A stretch of 64,000 nucleotides of DNA, taken from positions 13,083,862-13,147,861 of the forward strand of contig NC_035168.2 in NCBI RefSeq assembly GCF_001659605.2, in the 5' to 3' direction. Shown here one piece after another: positions 1-10,409 of this stretch. The stretch comes from Manihot esculenta (Eukaryota; Streptophyta; Magnoliopsida; Malpighiales; Euphorbiaceae). The notes under the pieces are model-generated. The model did not search any database and was not told where the DNA came from. It worked only from the letters and a program-made list of their open reading frames with translations. A program made the position numbers and the translations under genes. The first letter of the stretch is position 1. The number at the start of each line of letters is the position of its first letter.

Positions 1-128
1 TCATGATGTTCTTGATGTTTATTTACACCTTTTCTACCTAATTTTGTGGTTTTAACCATGTTTTGCAGATATTAGGTGTAAAGAGACAATCTGGAGAAAA
101 TGCTCTTAAAACTGCCAAAAAGTGCCAA

Positions 129-227
129 ATATGGAAAGTTCCAGAAAAGGAAAGTTTTCATATATGGAAAGTTCCAAATAAGGAAAGTCTTCATATATGG
201 AAAGTGTCAAATAAGGAAAGAGTCAGA
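129..227 (+). repeat. 33-bp tandem repeat, three units, in LTR of A
   Basis: Three consecutive 33-bp units begin at 129, 162 and 195. Each starts ATATGGAAAGT and contains a second GGAAAG. The length is divisible by three, so the region can be read as an 11-residue repeat (IWKVPxKESxH), but I see no reason to call it a protein. The same array recurs in the 3' LTR (4835-4933), and a shortened form lies on the minus strand in element B. Confidence 0.8.
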
Positions 228-1140
228 AAGCACAGTCAGCAAACTGTCCGAAATTCGAACTGCAGAATCTTTCCTGCCTTATTTAGAACATGTGCTAAGA
301 AAGGAAAGTTTTCAAATAAGGCAGGTTTTCAGAAAAGGAAAGTCTTCAAATGAGGAAAGTGCAGAGACAAAAGCAAATAAGGAAAGCTCAGTCAGGAAAT
401 TATTTGAATTTCGAATCGCAGATCTTTCTTTCCTTATTCAAAGATGTGCACGTACTGCAGCAGTCAAATCTTCCAATTTAGGCAGCAAGGTCTCATCAAG
501 GCACACTTGCCTCTTCTGCGTTCAGCGTTTAAAATTCAAATGAAGGCTCCACCTAAAAAGGAAAGACTGGACATATATCTTTCCACTTCTGCACATTAAT
601 GACTGCATTCTCCTGCCTCTTTTGCAATCCATGCGCGCGCCACCTCTTCTGGAAGCATGATCCGTGCATCCTTCCTCTTCTGAAAGCCTTAGTACATGCA
701 TATTTCCTTATGAACATCAAGCCACGACTTTTCTTCCTCTATTGGCAGCCTTGGATCGCTCTTCCTTCCTTTTCAAGCACAAGGTACGCTCCTTTCCTAT
801 TCTGAAGGCAATCTGCGCGCCAACTTCCTTCTGAAGCCTTGCAGTCCGATTCTTTCCTCTTTTGCAACAACTTGGGCAGCAAGTTGCATATGGGCAGCAC
901 CTTGGGCAGCCTCTACACTAATTAGGAAGCAAGGTCAGCATCTAAACTTATTTAGGAAGCACAATCTGCGCCTCCTTCCCTTTTTGAGAGCAAACCGCGC
1001 GCACCAACTTCCTTCAGCAGTGCATTTTCGCGCAGCCTTCCTTCTGAAGCCGAAAAGCGCGATTCTTTCCTTTTCAGACACATCTTGGGCAGAAAATACC
1101 TCTTGGGCAGTAAGTATGACCTAGGGCAACACTTTTCAAC

Positions 1141-1149
1141 TATAAAAAG
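1141..1149 (+). promoter_or_regulatory. TATA box of element A 5' LTR
   Basis: TATAAAAAG lies about 950 bp before the LTR end and is conserved at 5847-5855 (3' LTR) and on the minus strand in both LTRs of B. Transcription would be expected to start about 30 bp downstream, leaving a long transcribed R/U5 part. Confidence 0.6.
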
Positions 1150-2089
1150 CCACATAAGAAGCCTCTACAGGGTCCCGAAGCTCCCCTTGGGAGACACCTA
1201 CGAAATTCACATCTCTTCTTCTACCTTTCTTCTTTTCTTTTATTTTTGGTTTTTGTTTCAGCCATGAGAGGCTGAAACCTCTTTTCTAGTTGAAGAACAA
1301 GTGAAGCTTTAGTTGTATTGTGGATTGAGAGACTTGGACTACATTGTTTATCTTTTGTTATTCAGTATTCTTGTGATTTCATGCTTAAGGACATTATTGC
1401 TTTGTTATTTAAGATCTCCATTGATTCTTTGTTGCAAGGTAATATATTGTTGGTTTGAGTGATTTTAAGTCCGAAATTGCTTGATTTATTCAACCATAAG
1501 AACACTTGGTGCATCACCAAGGAAATCACATGATCTAGTGTTGTCTCCATGCATGTGGGTGACTAGAATTGGTTCTCTCTATATCTTTATGCAATTGACT
1601 ATTGTAAAAGGCCTAAGGCTCAAAGACGTTCTTTGGCAATTGTTAATTAGTAATTAATTGGAGGACTTTCCCTAATTGATTTAATCTTAAAGAGAGACAA
1701 TGGATGTGAGAAGCTTCTTCAATCTCCATGGCCAATTTATTGAATCAACAAAGGAACATATGAGTCAATGATCAATCCTATCAACTAAAGTGAATCTGAA
1801 TCTTCAACTAGAGCTTTTATCATTATTGTTTCCTCTTTATTTTTATTTGCTTTATTTACTTGCTTTCATCATTAGTTTAATCAAATCAATCTCAAAACCC
1901 CCCATTTTTACTTTACATGCACTTGCACTTTCTTTTCTTTTCTGCTCTTTTTAATTTGGTCTACTCAAGGAAGGTAAATAAGTATCAATTCCCTGTGGAT
2001 ACGATCCTTTCACCACTGTCTACAGTTTTATTATTGTTGGCAATTGAATTGATTATTTTGACCGGCTTCGACAACCGCTCTGTCAAAAT

Positions 2090-2107
2090 TGGCGCCGTTG
2101 CCTGGGA
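2090..2107 (+). promoter_or_regulatory. Primer-binding site (Asp tRNA type) of element A
   Basis: TGGCGCCGTTGCC starts four bases after the LTR end and matches the 3' end of plant tRNA-Asp. The next base is T instead of the expected G. Element B has the perfect GGGGA continuation, so A carries a mutated primer site. Confidence 0.85.
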
Positions 2108-2325
2108 ATTGATCTAACTTGTTTATTTTTCTTTCAGGACCCGATCTGTACTGCGAAGAACACTATCTTAACAAAAAAAAAAAAAAGAAAAAAAAAGTCA
2201 CCCAATCACACCACTCTTCTGAAACATCTCCATCGCACCTCTTCCATATTCAGCCACCTAACCTCTTCTGCATCCGGCCGCCGAGCCTTTCGCCAAAGGC
2301 ACAGACACCATCGCAGATCTGAATC

Positions 2326-3690
2326 ATGGATGAGATAAGTATGTCCAATATTGATCCTCGATTGTCATATCTAACCTCTCTTTTGGAAAATTATGTCCAA
2401 CAACTTGAGCGATCTCGGCCATGTGGGATGTGTGCACAAATATGACACCTAACTGATCAATGTCCTATGCTTTATGAGAATTATCAACAAGTACATGCAT
2501 TTGAAGGATACTATGGACAGCCAAGATATGATCCGTACTTTGACACATACAATCCATATTGGGGAGACTATCCGAACTACGACTATGCTAAGGATGACCA
2601 ATACCGGGACTATCAAGGATATCAAGCCCAACCAGCACCTACAAGTTCAGATCTTGCCTCTAGTGAAATGGCAAAGATGATGCAAATGATGCAAATGATG
2701 CAACTGCAGATCGGGGAATTGACATCCGCAATGAACAGATCCGACACTCAAGGGAAGTTACCTTCTCAAACAGAAGACAATCCCAGAGAGAATGTGAATG
2801 CTATTACATTGAGAAGAGAGGAAGAGCTTCAAGATGTGTGGGATGATGATGAAAGTTCACAAGTGCAAGAACAAAGTGCTGAAGAGAAACAACCAGAAAA
2901 CTGTTTGTCCAAACAAACAGATCAAATAGAACTTGTTGTTGATTTAGATATCACTGATTTTTTGAGTAAAGATGTTTTTCATGTAAATCAAGATGATATA
3001 CTAAATAATGATCTTTGCAGGAAAGAGAGCCAGAAAGAGCCAGAACTAAAAGAAACTGACTGTTGCATCCAACAGGTGGACTGCAGCCATGCACAGAATG
3101 AACAGAAGCAGATCGCACCACTTCAGCTTGGTGCGCAGATCAGCCTTGCACAGACCAAAACCACCACCTTTCGGCTCCCGAACTTCACCACCTTTTGGAA
3201 GCCGAACTTCACCACCATTCGGCAGCCGAACCTCACACTTCAGCTTCCAATGCAGAACAGTCCTCTTCCACCTCCCTTTCAGGTAAGTCCTGCACAGAAG
3301 GAGCAAACTGAATCCAATTCAGCCATTCCTCCATCGCAGAAAGCCCATGCACACAATGAACTAGTGGAAATCCAAGATCCAAAACCAAAGGAGCATGTAG
3401 ATCTATGCCTGCCCAAACCGCCGGATAAGGTAGAGATTGTTTTGCCTGAATTCAGTACTAAATTGCAGCTACCCATGGAGAAATATGAACTGGAGTTCAA
3501 AGTGCTGCCCAATCATCTCAAAAATGCAAACATAAGGGCAAGAGGCACACCTCATCTGAAAGAAGAGATGCTAATCATGTTGCTTCATGAGTACATGAAA
3601 GAAATAAGATGGGTTATGACCAAATCAAAAGGCATGCTACACTTTGTACTTAATTCTGTTGGGACTCTTTTCCCTTCCCCAATTACTTGA
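2326..3690 (+). pseudogene. Gag-like ORF of element A, interrupted by one TGA
   Basis: The frame opens at ATG 2326 (MDEISMSNIDPRLSYL) and runs to TGA after 3687, with one in-frame TGA at 2443-2445. The stop falls inside a zinc-knuckle-like motif, CGMC then H and C in CX2CX4HX4C spacing. After it come a Tyr-rich, Gly-poor stretch, a Met/Gln run (MMQMMQMMQLQ) and the phrase NAITLR, which is typical of plant Athila/Tat gag proteins. The C-terminal half is Gln/Glu/Pro-rich and is shared with the ORF of element B (TDQIELV, ESQKEPELKETDCCIQQVDCSHAQ, RGTPHLKEE). No enzymatic domain is present. An intact copy would be a structural particle protein. I infer the gag assignment from position, the knuckle and NAITLR. 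Initiation at Met 2467 is possible but would skip the knuckle. Confidence 0.65.
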
Positions 3691-4660
3691 GCCTTGATCA
3701 AGTGGATCGCACCATGCACACCACACCCAGGGGAGTACTCAGTTTCCTTTGTTCTTTTATGTTTCTTATACATTGAGGACAATGCATGATTTAGGTGTGG
3801 GGGTGCGGATCTCTGAAATTTTTAATTGTTTGCTTTAGACACATTTTTCCTTTCAGTTTGCATTTTCTTTTCAGTTTTCCTTTCAGTTTGTGTTTGATCA
3901 TCCACAATCTTCTTTTTGATTTGCTTTACTCAAACTGATGAACTATGTTGGATGAACTTTCTTTCCATGACCCCATTGATGTGATAACTCTTTAAACCTA
4001 TGTTGAATCAATTGCAATGAGATGTATTCTTGTTTGGGAATTGCCTTTGAATTGAATCTTTAAGCTTGCCATGGTGAAAAATATATTGATGACTCTCATT
4101 TGAGAGAATGAATTGATTGATATGTGAATAAACTTAATGTGACTTGTGTTAGCAATTGGTGTTGATTTGCCCAAATTATTGAGAAAAATAAATTCAGAAA
4201 AGGCCTAGACTTCATGAGCACAAATTGAAAACTGTTCCAATGGTCAAAAGACTATGAACAGAGCTAGTAGCCACTTGGACAGGTGACCAACTGAGTAACT
4301 GGGGGTGGGTATCACCAATATGTACCTTCACGTCAAAAGGTTGGTGACTTTTTCAAGCAAGTTTAAAGTGCAAAAAGGCTGAATAAAGTACTTCAAGGTA
4401 AGGGCAAGTCACTCTGAAAGCTAGAATAAGTCCTTAACTGAACAATTGAAATGTGCATGTATTATCTCTCTCTTGAGTAAAACCAATCCTAGCCATGGTG
4501 AGTAAAGGGAAACAAGGAAAGAGGTAAGTAACCTTGATGCATATATTCTTTATTGCAATGCTTCAAAATAGGGGTCTAGAGTAAGAGCTTAAGTGGACAT
4601 AAAGGATCAAAGCAAAGAGAGTTTATTTGACTATGTTTGTTTGCTTGAGAACAAGCAAAA
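3691..4660 (+). other. 3' noncoding region of element A with an internal PPT-like tract
   Basis: No coding frame is visible. At 3774-3804 there is CATTGAGGACAATGCATG followed by GGTGTGGGGG, which nearly copies the true polypurine tract at 4661-4679. This block resembles the GAGGACAATG...GTGGGG element I recall downstream of the coding region in Athila-type elements. The remainder is AT-rich and conserved in element B (17057-18061, minus strand). Confidence 0.6.
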
Positions 4661-4679
4661 GGTTAGGTGTGGGGGTATT
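4661..4679 (+). promoter_or_regulatory. Polypurine tract of element A
   Basis: GGTTAGGTGTGGGGGTATT lies immediately before the 3' LTR start TGACAGAGC, the expected position for plus-strand priming. Confidence 0.8.
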
Positions 4680-6791
4680 TGACAGAGCATATTTTAGCCC
4701 ACTTTATCATGATGTTCTTGATGTTTATTTACACCTTTTCTACCTAATTTTGTAGTTTTAACCATGTTTTGCAGATATTAGGTGTAAAGAGACAATCTGG
4801 AGAAAATGCTCTTAAAACTGCTAAAAAGTGCCAAATATGGAAAGTTCCAGAAAAGGAAAGTTTTCATATATGGAAAGTTCCAAATAAGGAAAGTCTTCAT
4901 ATATGGAAAGTGTCAAATAAGGAAAGAGTCAGAAAGCACAGTCAGCAAACTGTCCGAAATTCGAACTGCAGAATCTTTCCTGCCTTATTTAGAACATGTG
5001 CTAAGAAAGGAAAGTTTTCAAATAAGGCAGGTTTTTAGAAAAGGAAAGTCTTCAAATGAGGAAAGTGCAGAGACAAAAGCAAATAAGGAAAGCTCAGTCA
5101 GGAAATTATTTGAATTTCGAATCGCAGATCTTTCTTTCCTTATTCAAAGATGTGCACGTACTGCAGCAGTCAAATCTTCCAATTTAGGCAGCAAGGTCTC
5201 ATCAAGGCACACTTGCCTCTTCTGCGTTCAGCGTTTAAAATTCAAATGAAGGCTCCACCTAAAAAGGAAAGACTAGACATATATCTTTCCACTTCTGCAC
5301 ATTAATGACTGCATTCTCCTGCCTCTTTTGCAATCCATGCGCGCGCCACCTCTTCTGGAAGCATGATCCGCGCATCCTTCCTCTTCTGAAAGCCTTAGTA
5401 CATGCATATTTCCTTATGAACATCAAGCCACGACTTTTCTTCCTCTATTGGCAGCCTTGGATCGCTCTTCCTTCCTTTTCAAGCACAAGGTACGCTCCTT
5501 TCCTATTCTGAAGGCAATCTGCGCGCCAACTTTCTTCTGAAGCCTTGCAGTCCGATTCTTTCCTCTTTTGCAACAACTTGGGCAGCAAGTTGCATATGGG
5601 CAGCACCTTGGGCAGCCTCTACACTAATTAGGAAGCAAGGTCAGCATCTAAACTTATTTAGGAAGCACAATCTGCGCCTCCTTCCCTTTTTGAGAGCAAA
5701 CCGCGCGCACCAACTTCCTTCAGCAGTGCATTTTCGCGCAGCCTGCCTTCTGAAGCCGAAAAGCGCGATTCTTTCCTTTTCAGACACATCTTGGGCAGAA
5801 AATACCTCTTGGGCAGTAAGTATGACCTAGGGCAACACTTTTCAACTATAAAAAGCCACATAAGAAGCCTCTACAGGGTCCCGAAGCTCCCCTTGGGAGA
5901 CACCTACGAAATTCACATCTCTTCTTCTACCTTTCTTCTTTTCTTTTATTTTTGGTTTTTGTTTCAGCCATGAGAGGCTGAAACCTCTTTTCTAGTTGAA
6001 GAACAAGTGAAGCTTTAGTTGTATTGTGGATTGAGAGACTTGGACTACATTGTTTATCTTTTGTTATTCAGTATTCTTGTGATTTCATGCTTAAGGACAT
6101 TATTGCTTTGTTATTTAAGATCTCCATTGATTCTTTGTTGCAAGGTAATATATTGTTGGTTTGAGTGATTTTAAGTCCGAAATTGCTTGATTTATTCAAC
6201 CATAAGAACACTTGGTGCATCACCAAGGAAATCACATGATCTAGTGTTGTCTCCATGCATGTGGGTGACTAGAATTGGTTCTCTCTATATCTTTATGCAA
6301 TTGACTATTGTAAAAGGCCTAAGGCTCAAAGACGTTCTTTGGCAATTGTTAATTAGTAATTAATTGGAGGACTTTCCCTAATTGATTTAATCTTAAAGAG
6401 AGACAATGGATGTGAGAAGCTTCTTCAATCTCCATGGCCAATTTATTGAATCAACAAAGGAACATATGAGTCAATGATCAATCCTATCAACTAAAGTGAA
6501 TCTGAATCTTCAACTAGAGCTTTTATCATTATTGTTTCCTCTTTATTTTTATTTGCTTTATTTACTTGCTTTCATCATTAGTTTAATCAAATCAATCTCA
6601 AAACCCCCCATTTTTACTTTACTTGCACTTGCACTTTCTTTTCTTTTCTGCTCTTTTTAATTTGGTCTACTCAAGGAAGGTAAATAAGTATCAATTCCCT
6701 GTGGATACGATCCTTTCACCACTGTCTACAGTTTTATTATTGTTGGCAATTGAATTGATTATTTTGACCGGCTTCGACAACCGCTCTGTCA
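4680..6791 (+). repeat. 3' LTR of element A
   Basis: This is a full 2,112-bp LTR, TGACAGAGC...GCTCTGTCA, with a TATA box at 5847-5855. It is followed directly by AAGCTGCATTC, the gag sequence of the host chromovirus H1. Confidence 0.93.
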
Positions 6792-9167
6792 AAGCTGCAT
6801 TCTAGGTACTCCTCGTTGATTCAGTCAGCTGAGAGAGAAAGTTTCCACACTGTGGTGGATATGGCTCGAAGGATGGAGGCGAGTGCTATAGTTGAGGGGT
6901 CAGTGAAGCAGTCAGTGACCCAGTCTTCAGGGGTTAAGACCCCAGGCAGAGGAGGACCAGGTTTCTCTTCTCAGAGCTCAAGTAAGAAGAGGTGGGATAA
7001 CACCACCAAAAAGTCGAAGAAGAATAAGTTTTGGAACAAGTTGAAATCCGGTCTGGGATTTGGCAGTGGCTCGAGCTCAGGCTCAGATGGTACATAATGT
7101 CAGAGATGTGGAAGACTGCACAGGGGAGTGTGTTGAGCTGGGACTAATACATGTTTCAGATGTGGACAGGAGGGACACATAGCTCGGGAGTGTCCTAGAG
7201 CCCCTTTTTATGGGCCAGCCCCAGCAGACAGCTTCTGGTAGTGTGGCACAGCCAGCAGCTCCAGCCACAACTCAGGGCAGTGGCAGAGGTAGAGGGAGAG
7301 GGGCAGCCTCTTCTTCTGGTTCCCGAGGTGAAGGTCCATCAGCTCCAGCCAGGATCTTTACCATGACTCAGCAGGAGGCTAACACATCCAACACCGTGGT
7401 GTCAGATAATCTCGTCATTGGGTGTTCTGATGTGTATGCATTAATGGACCCGGGTGCATCTCATTCATTTATTACTCCGAGAGCCGTTGAGAGGTTGGGT
7501 TTGATAGTCTCTGGGTTAGAGTGTCCCCTATGGGTTAGTGGACCCATGTGACCCGTCAGTGGCAGTGTCAGTCTGCCAGTACAGTCCAGTTTTTGTTGAG
7601 GGAAGATGCCTCTCCGCCGACCTTGTGGTTCTAGATTTGACTGACTTTGACGTCATTCTAGGGATGGATTGGCTATCTACCCATGGTGCTACCTTGGACT
7701 GCAGGGACAAGGTAGTCAGGTTCAGAGATCAGGACGGGTCAGAGGTCGTCTTCAGAGGAGACAAGAGGGGCACACCTAGAGGTCTGATATCAGCACTTCA
7801 GGCTCGTAGGTTGCTTAGGAAGGGATGTCAGGGGTACTTAGCTCATGTGAGAGAGCTAGACAGTCAGGTCAGGGAGCCAGCCTCGGTGCCAGTTGTCAGA
7901 GAGTTTCAGGATGTTTTTTCAGACGAGCTTCGAGGTTTACCACCTGCTAGGGAGATAGAGTTCGAGATAGAGTTGATGCCTGGAACTAGACCGATCTCTA
8001 TCCCTCCCTACAGGATGGCCCCAGCCGAGTTGAAGGAGTTGAAAGAGCAATTGCAGGAGCTGGTAGAAAGGGGCTTCATCCGACAGAGTACCTCACCTTG
8101 GGGTGCTCCGGTCTTGTTTGTGAGGAAGAAGGATGGATCCCTTAGACTTTGTATCGACTACAGGCAGTTGAACAAAGTCACTACCAAAAATAGGTACCCT
8201 CTGCCTAGGATCGATGATCTATTCGACCAGCTTTAAGGAGCGGGTTGTTTCTCCAAAATAGATATGAGATCGGGGTACCATCAGCTAAGGATAAGGGGTG
8301 AAGACGTGCCGAAGACAGCTTTCAGGACCAGATATGGGCATTTTGAGTTCCTTGTAATGCCGTTCGGGTTAACCAACGCCCCTGCAGCATTCATGGATCT
8401 CATGAACAGAGTATTTAGCCAATACCTGGATCACTTTGTTATTGTCTTTATAGATGATATCTTAGTGTATTCTAGGAACGCAGAGGAGCATGCCCATCAT
8501 CTGAGGTTGGTTCTGCAGACTTTGAGGGAACATGGCTTGTATGCCAAGTTCTCTAAATGTGAGTTCTGGCTGAGGAGCATTTCGTTCTTGGGGCATGTGG
8601 TGTCAGAAAATGGTATAGAGGTAGACCCCAAGAAGACAGAAATTGTAGCTAACTGGCCTAGACCCACTTCAGTGACGGAGATCAGAAGTTTCTTGGGTTT
8701 GGCAGGTTACTACAGGAGGTTCGTTCAGGACTTCTCAAAGATAGCAGCTCCTCTGACCAGACTAACCAGGAAGAATCAGAGGTTTGTGTGGACCGACCAG
8801 TGCGAGGAGAGTTTTGAAGAGCTTAAGAAGAGGTTGACTTCAGCACTAGTTTTAGCTCTGCCATCTAGTGATGAGGACTTTACAGTCTTTTGTGATGCGT
8901 CCCGTGTGGGACTAGGTTGTGTACTAATGCAGAATGATAGGGTGATCACTTATGCTTCTAGGCAGCTGAAGAAGCATGAGTTGAATTACCCCACACATGA
9001 CCTGGAGATGGCAGCAGTAATCTTTGCACTCAAGATGTGGAGGCACTACCTCTATGGGGTAAAATGTGAGATCTTCACAGATCATAAAAGCCTGCAGTAC
9101 ATCCTGAGTCAAAGAGATTTGAACTTGAGACAGAGGAGATGGGTGGAGCTTCTGAGAGATTTGAACC
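6792..9167 (+). pseudogene. H1 gag-pol, left fragment (gag, PR, RT, part of RNase H)
   Basis: The fragment starts at the gag region equivalent to LHSRYSSLIQS and continues through the zinc knuckles (TAA at 7095-7097, CGA-to-TGA at 7134-7136), then the protease core DPGASHSF near 7450. The RT has the motifs [16 protein letters not shown] and FIDD near 8450. RNase H runs [15 protein letters not shown] and FTDHKS. A one-base gain near 7205 and a two-base loss near 7547 shift the frame, and TAA at 8234-8236 stops it before the RT core. It ends with about 11 foreign bases (AGATTTGAACC) directly before the C1 LTR. The product would be a retrotransposon polyprotein fragment with no expected function. 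Confidence 0.9.
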
Positions 9168-9341
9168 TGTAATACCCGGCTAGACTCCGGTATCGGAATT
9201 CCTACCGTCCGATGGAATTTCGGATGTCGGAGACCTCTAGAAGGGTAAAACCATGTTTTCATGAAATGTTTTAATGTTTTTAATGATTTTAAGTAAAGAG
9301 GAAATGAGTTTTTGAATGAAAACACCTTTGGAGGAAACTCA

Positions 9342-9486
9342 GGTTCGGCCGCCGAACATGCATGCACTTCGGGAGTGCTTTAGGCCCCCGAAGGCATAAG
9401 TGAGGAAAGTCCAGGTTCGGCCGCCGAACCTCAAGTTTGGCAGCCGAACATGGCATGCATGCGGAAGCACTTTCGGCCCCCGAACG
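9342..9486. repeat. Palindrome block 1 (promoter side) of C1 5' LTR
   Basis: Short odd palindromes of the form TTCGGCNGCCGAA (for example GTTCGGCCGCCGAAC at 9343-9357) and half units (CCCCCGAA, TTCGGC) are packed upstream of the TATA box. Equivalent blocks lie in every chromovirus LTR of the window. They are dense in CpG. Confidence 0.85.
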
Positions 9487-9502
9487 TGGCCTGGCCAGCC
9501 AC

Positions 9503-9510
9503 TATAAAAG
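9503..9510 (+). promoter_or_regulatory. TATA box of C1 5' LTR
   Basis: TATAAAAG lies in the conserved context CCAGCCACTATAAAAGGG. Equivalents are 24005 (C1 3' LTR), 28181 (H1), 49442 and 57103 (E), 46467 and 61358 (F), and minus-strand 38015-38022 and 45665-45672 (D). The start of transcription is expected near 9535. Confidence 0.75.
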
Positions 9511-9741
9511 GGTCCCTTAGCCGAAAACGGGCGAGCTTTTCCCCATTTTCGGCCAAGGTGAGCTTTTCCGCCGTTCCTCACCATCCTTGAGTTCTTCCCT
9601 TCAAATCTTTCAAGATTTTCACAAGCTTTTACATTGTTTTGAAGATTTTCGAGTTTAAAGCAAGTTTTGGAGTTTTGAGGTTCAAGAACTCAAAATCTTC
9701 CACCTCCGAGTTTAGGACGTCTCTCTCTCGATCTTCAAGAG

Positions 9742-10336
9742 GTAAGAGCCGATCTTAAGCTCATTGTATGTTTAAAGTAAGTTTTATGCAAGATCTATGG
9801 GGTAGAATGCATGTTTAGCTCATAGTTAGGTTTTTGAGTTAATGTTATGTTTTGAGCAATGTATGTTGGATTGTGTTGTTGTTGTGTGTTGTAGTTGGGG
9901 TTTAAGTTAGTTTGAGGCCCCTAGAAACCATTGTATGTATATTTGCATGATTTGAATGAGTTATATGCATGTTGGAAGAGTTGGGAGGCAAATGTGCATA
10001 AAGGAGCCAAGTTTCTGCCCTTTGGCAGAAACCAGGTTCGGCAGCCGAAGGCACTTTCGGCCGCCGAACATGGCTGGGGAGGCAAGCCTTTCGGCTGCCG
10101 AAGTTGCCCCCGAAAAGAGACTTTCGTCTCTGTCTGGGACTTTCGGCCGCCGAAGGTGCCGCCGAACCTGCCTGGGTTTCGGCTCTGGAGGGACTTTCGG
10201 CCGCCGAACCTGCCCTGTTCTGCCTTCCTTTGCATGTTTTTGCATGATTGTTTTGAGGTGTTTTAGGGGGTTTTGGGGGATATTTTTAGAGTTATGTCCT
10301 AGTTGCTTGGTCCCTCATTTGAGTCCACCTGTGTAG
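9742..10336 (+). other. Predicted intron 1 in C1 leader
   Basis: The donor is CTTCAAGAG|GTAAGAG and the acceptor is CCACCTGTGTAG|GTTCGG. Both junction sequences are kept in H1 (28421 and 29082), D, E and the diverged F, although the sequence between them varies. The intron contains palindrome block 2 (10035-10210) and many ATGs. This is inference from consensus and conservation, without RNA evidence. Confidence 0.5.
10035..10210. repeat. Palindrome block 2 in C1 5' LTR
   Basis: Repeated units TTCGGCAGCCGAAGG, TTCGGCCGCCGAAC and TTCGGCTGCCGAAG are joined by a separate hairpin (AGAGACTTTCGTCTCT). The 3' LTR of C1 has one unit of about 42 bp fewer here, so unit number changes between LTRs of a single element. 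Confidence 0.85.
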
Positions 10337-10409
10337 GTTCGGACCCGAGGAACCGAAGACCCCAGCAGTGAGTCCAGCTGCTTCTGAGTCAGTAGAGCTT
10401 CGGCCAGAG

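Larger units (their letters stand above)
1..2085 (+). repeat. 5' LTR of element A (first 27 bp missing)
   Basis: It is near-identical to 4707-6791 and ends in GCTCTGTCA directly before the primer-binding site. The first kilobase is rich in GGAAAG and CTTTCC blocks. The last part carries the CCCTGTGGATACGATCC motif, which I recall from Athila/Tat-type elements. ORFs inside it are LTR sequence and not genes. Confidence 0.93.
1..6791 (+). mobile_element. Element A: non-autonomous Athila-like LTR retrotransposon (left end cut by window)
   Basis: Two direct copies of a 2.1 kb LTR flank about 2.6 kb of internal DNA. Window position 1 corresponds to position 4707 of the second copy, so only 27 bases of the 5' LTR lie outside the window. 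LTR ends read TGACAGAGC...GCTCTGTCA. The internal part has an Asp-tRNA-type primer-binding site, one gag-like frame and a polypurine tract, but no protease, RT, RNase H or integrase, so it must have been moved in trans. I counted about 8 differences between the LTRs, so insertion was recent. The right flank is chromovirus gag sequence (H1). The target duplication is probably AAGCT or an overlapping 5-mer, but its left copy is not visible. Confidence 0.9.

Noticed and set aside
100..543. 147-aa ORF in the LTR of element A, repeated at 4806-5249
   Set aside because: It lies in U3 upstream of the TATA box, is built on the 33-bp repeat, and is altered in element B; it is LTR sequence read as protein.
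2174..2198. Poly-A run near 2174-2197 as a retroposed gene tail
   Set aside because: It lies just inside the PBS of element A, and element B has a T-run at the mirror position, so it is a leader feature of the family.
9342..10210. Possible CRISPR-like array
   Set aside because: Units are short imperfect palindromes with irregular spacing inside a eukaryotic LTR; there are no constant repeats, unique spacers or cas genes.
9921..10336. Overlapping ORFs on both strands of LTR block 2 (Arg/Pro-rich, RRPNLPG types)
   Set aside because: They come from the GC-rich palindromes, occur in all frames and both strands, and recur in every LTR; no start context or independent conservation supports a protein.
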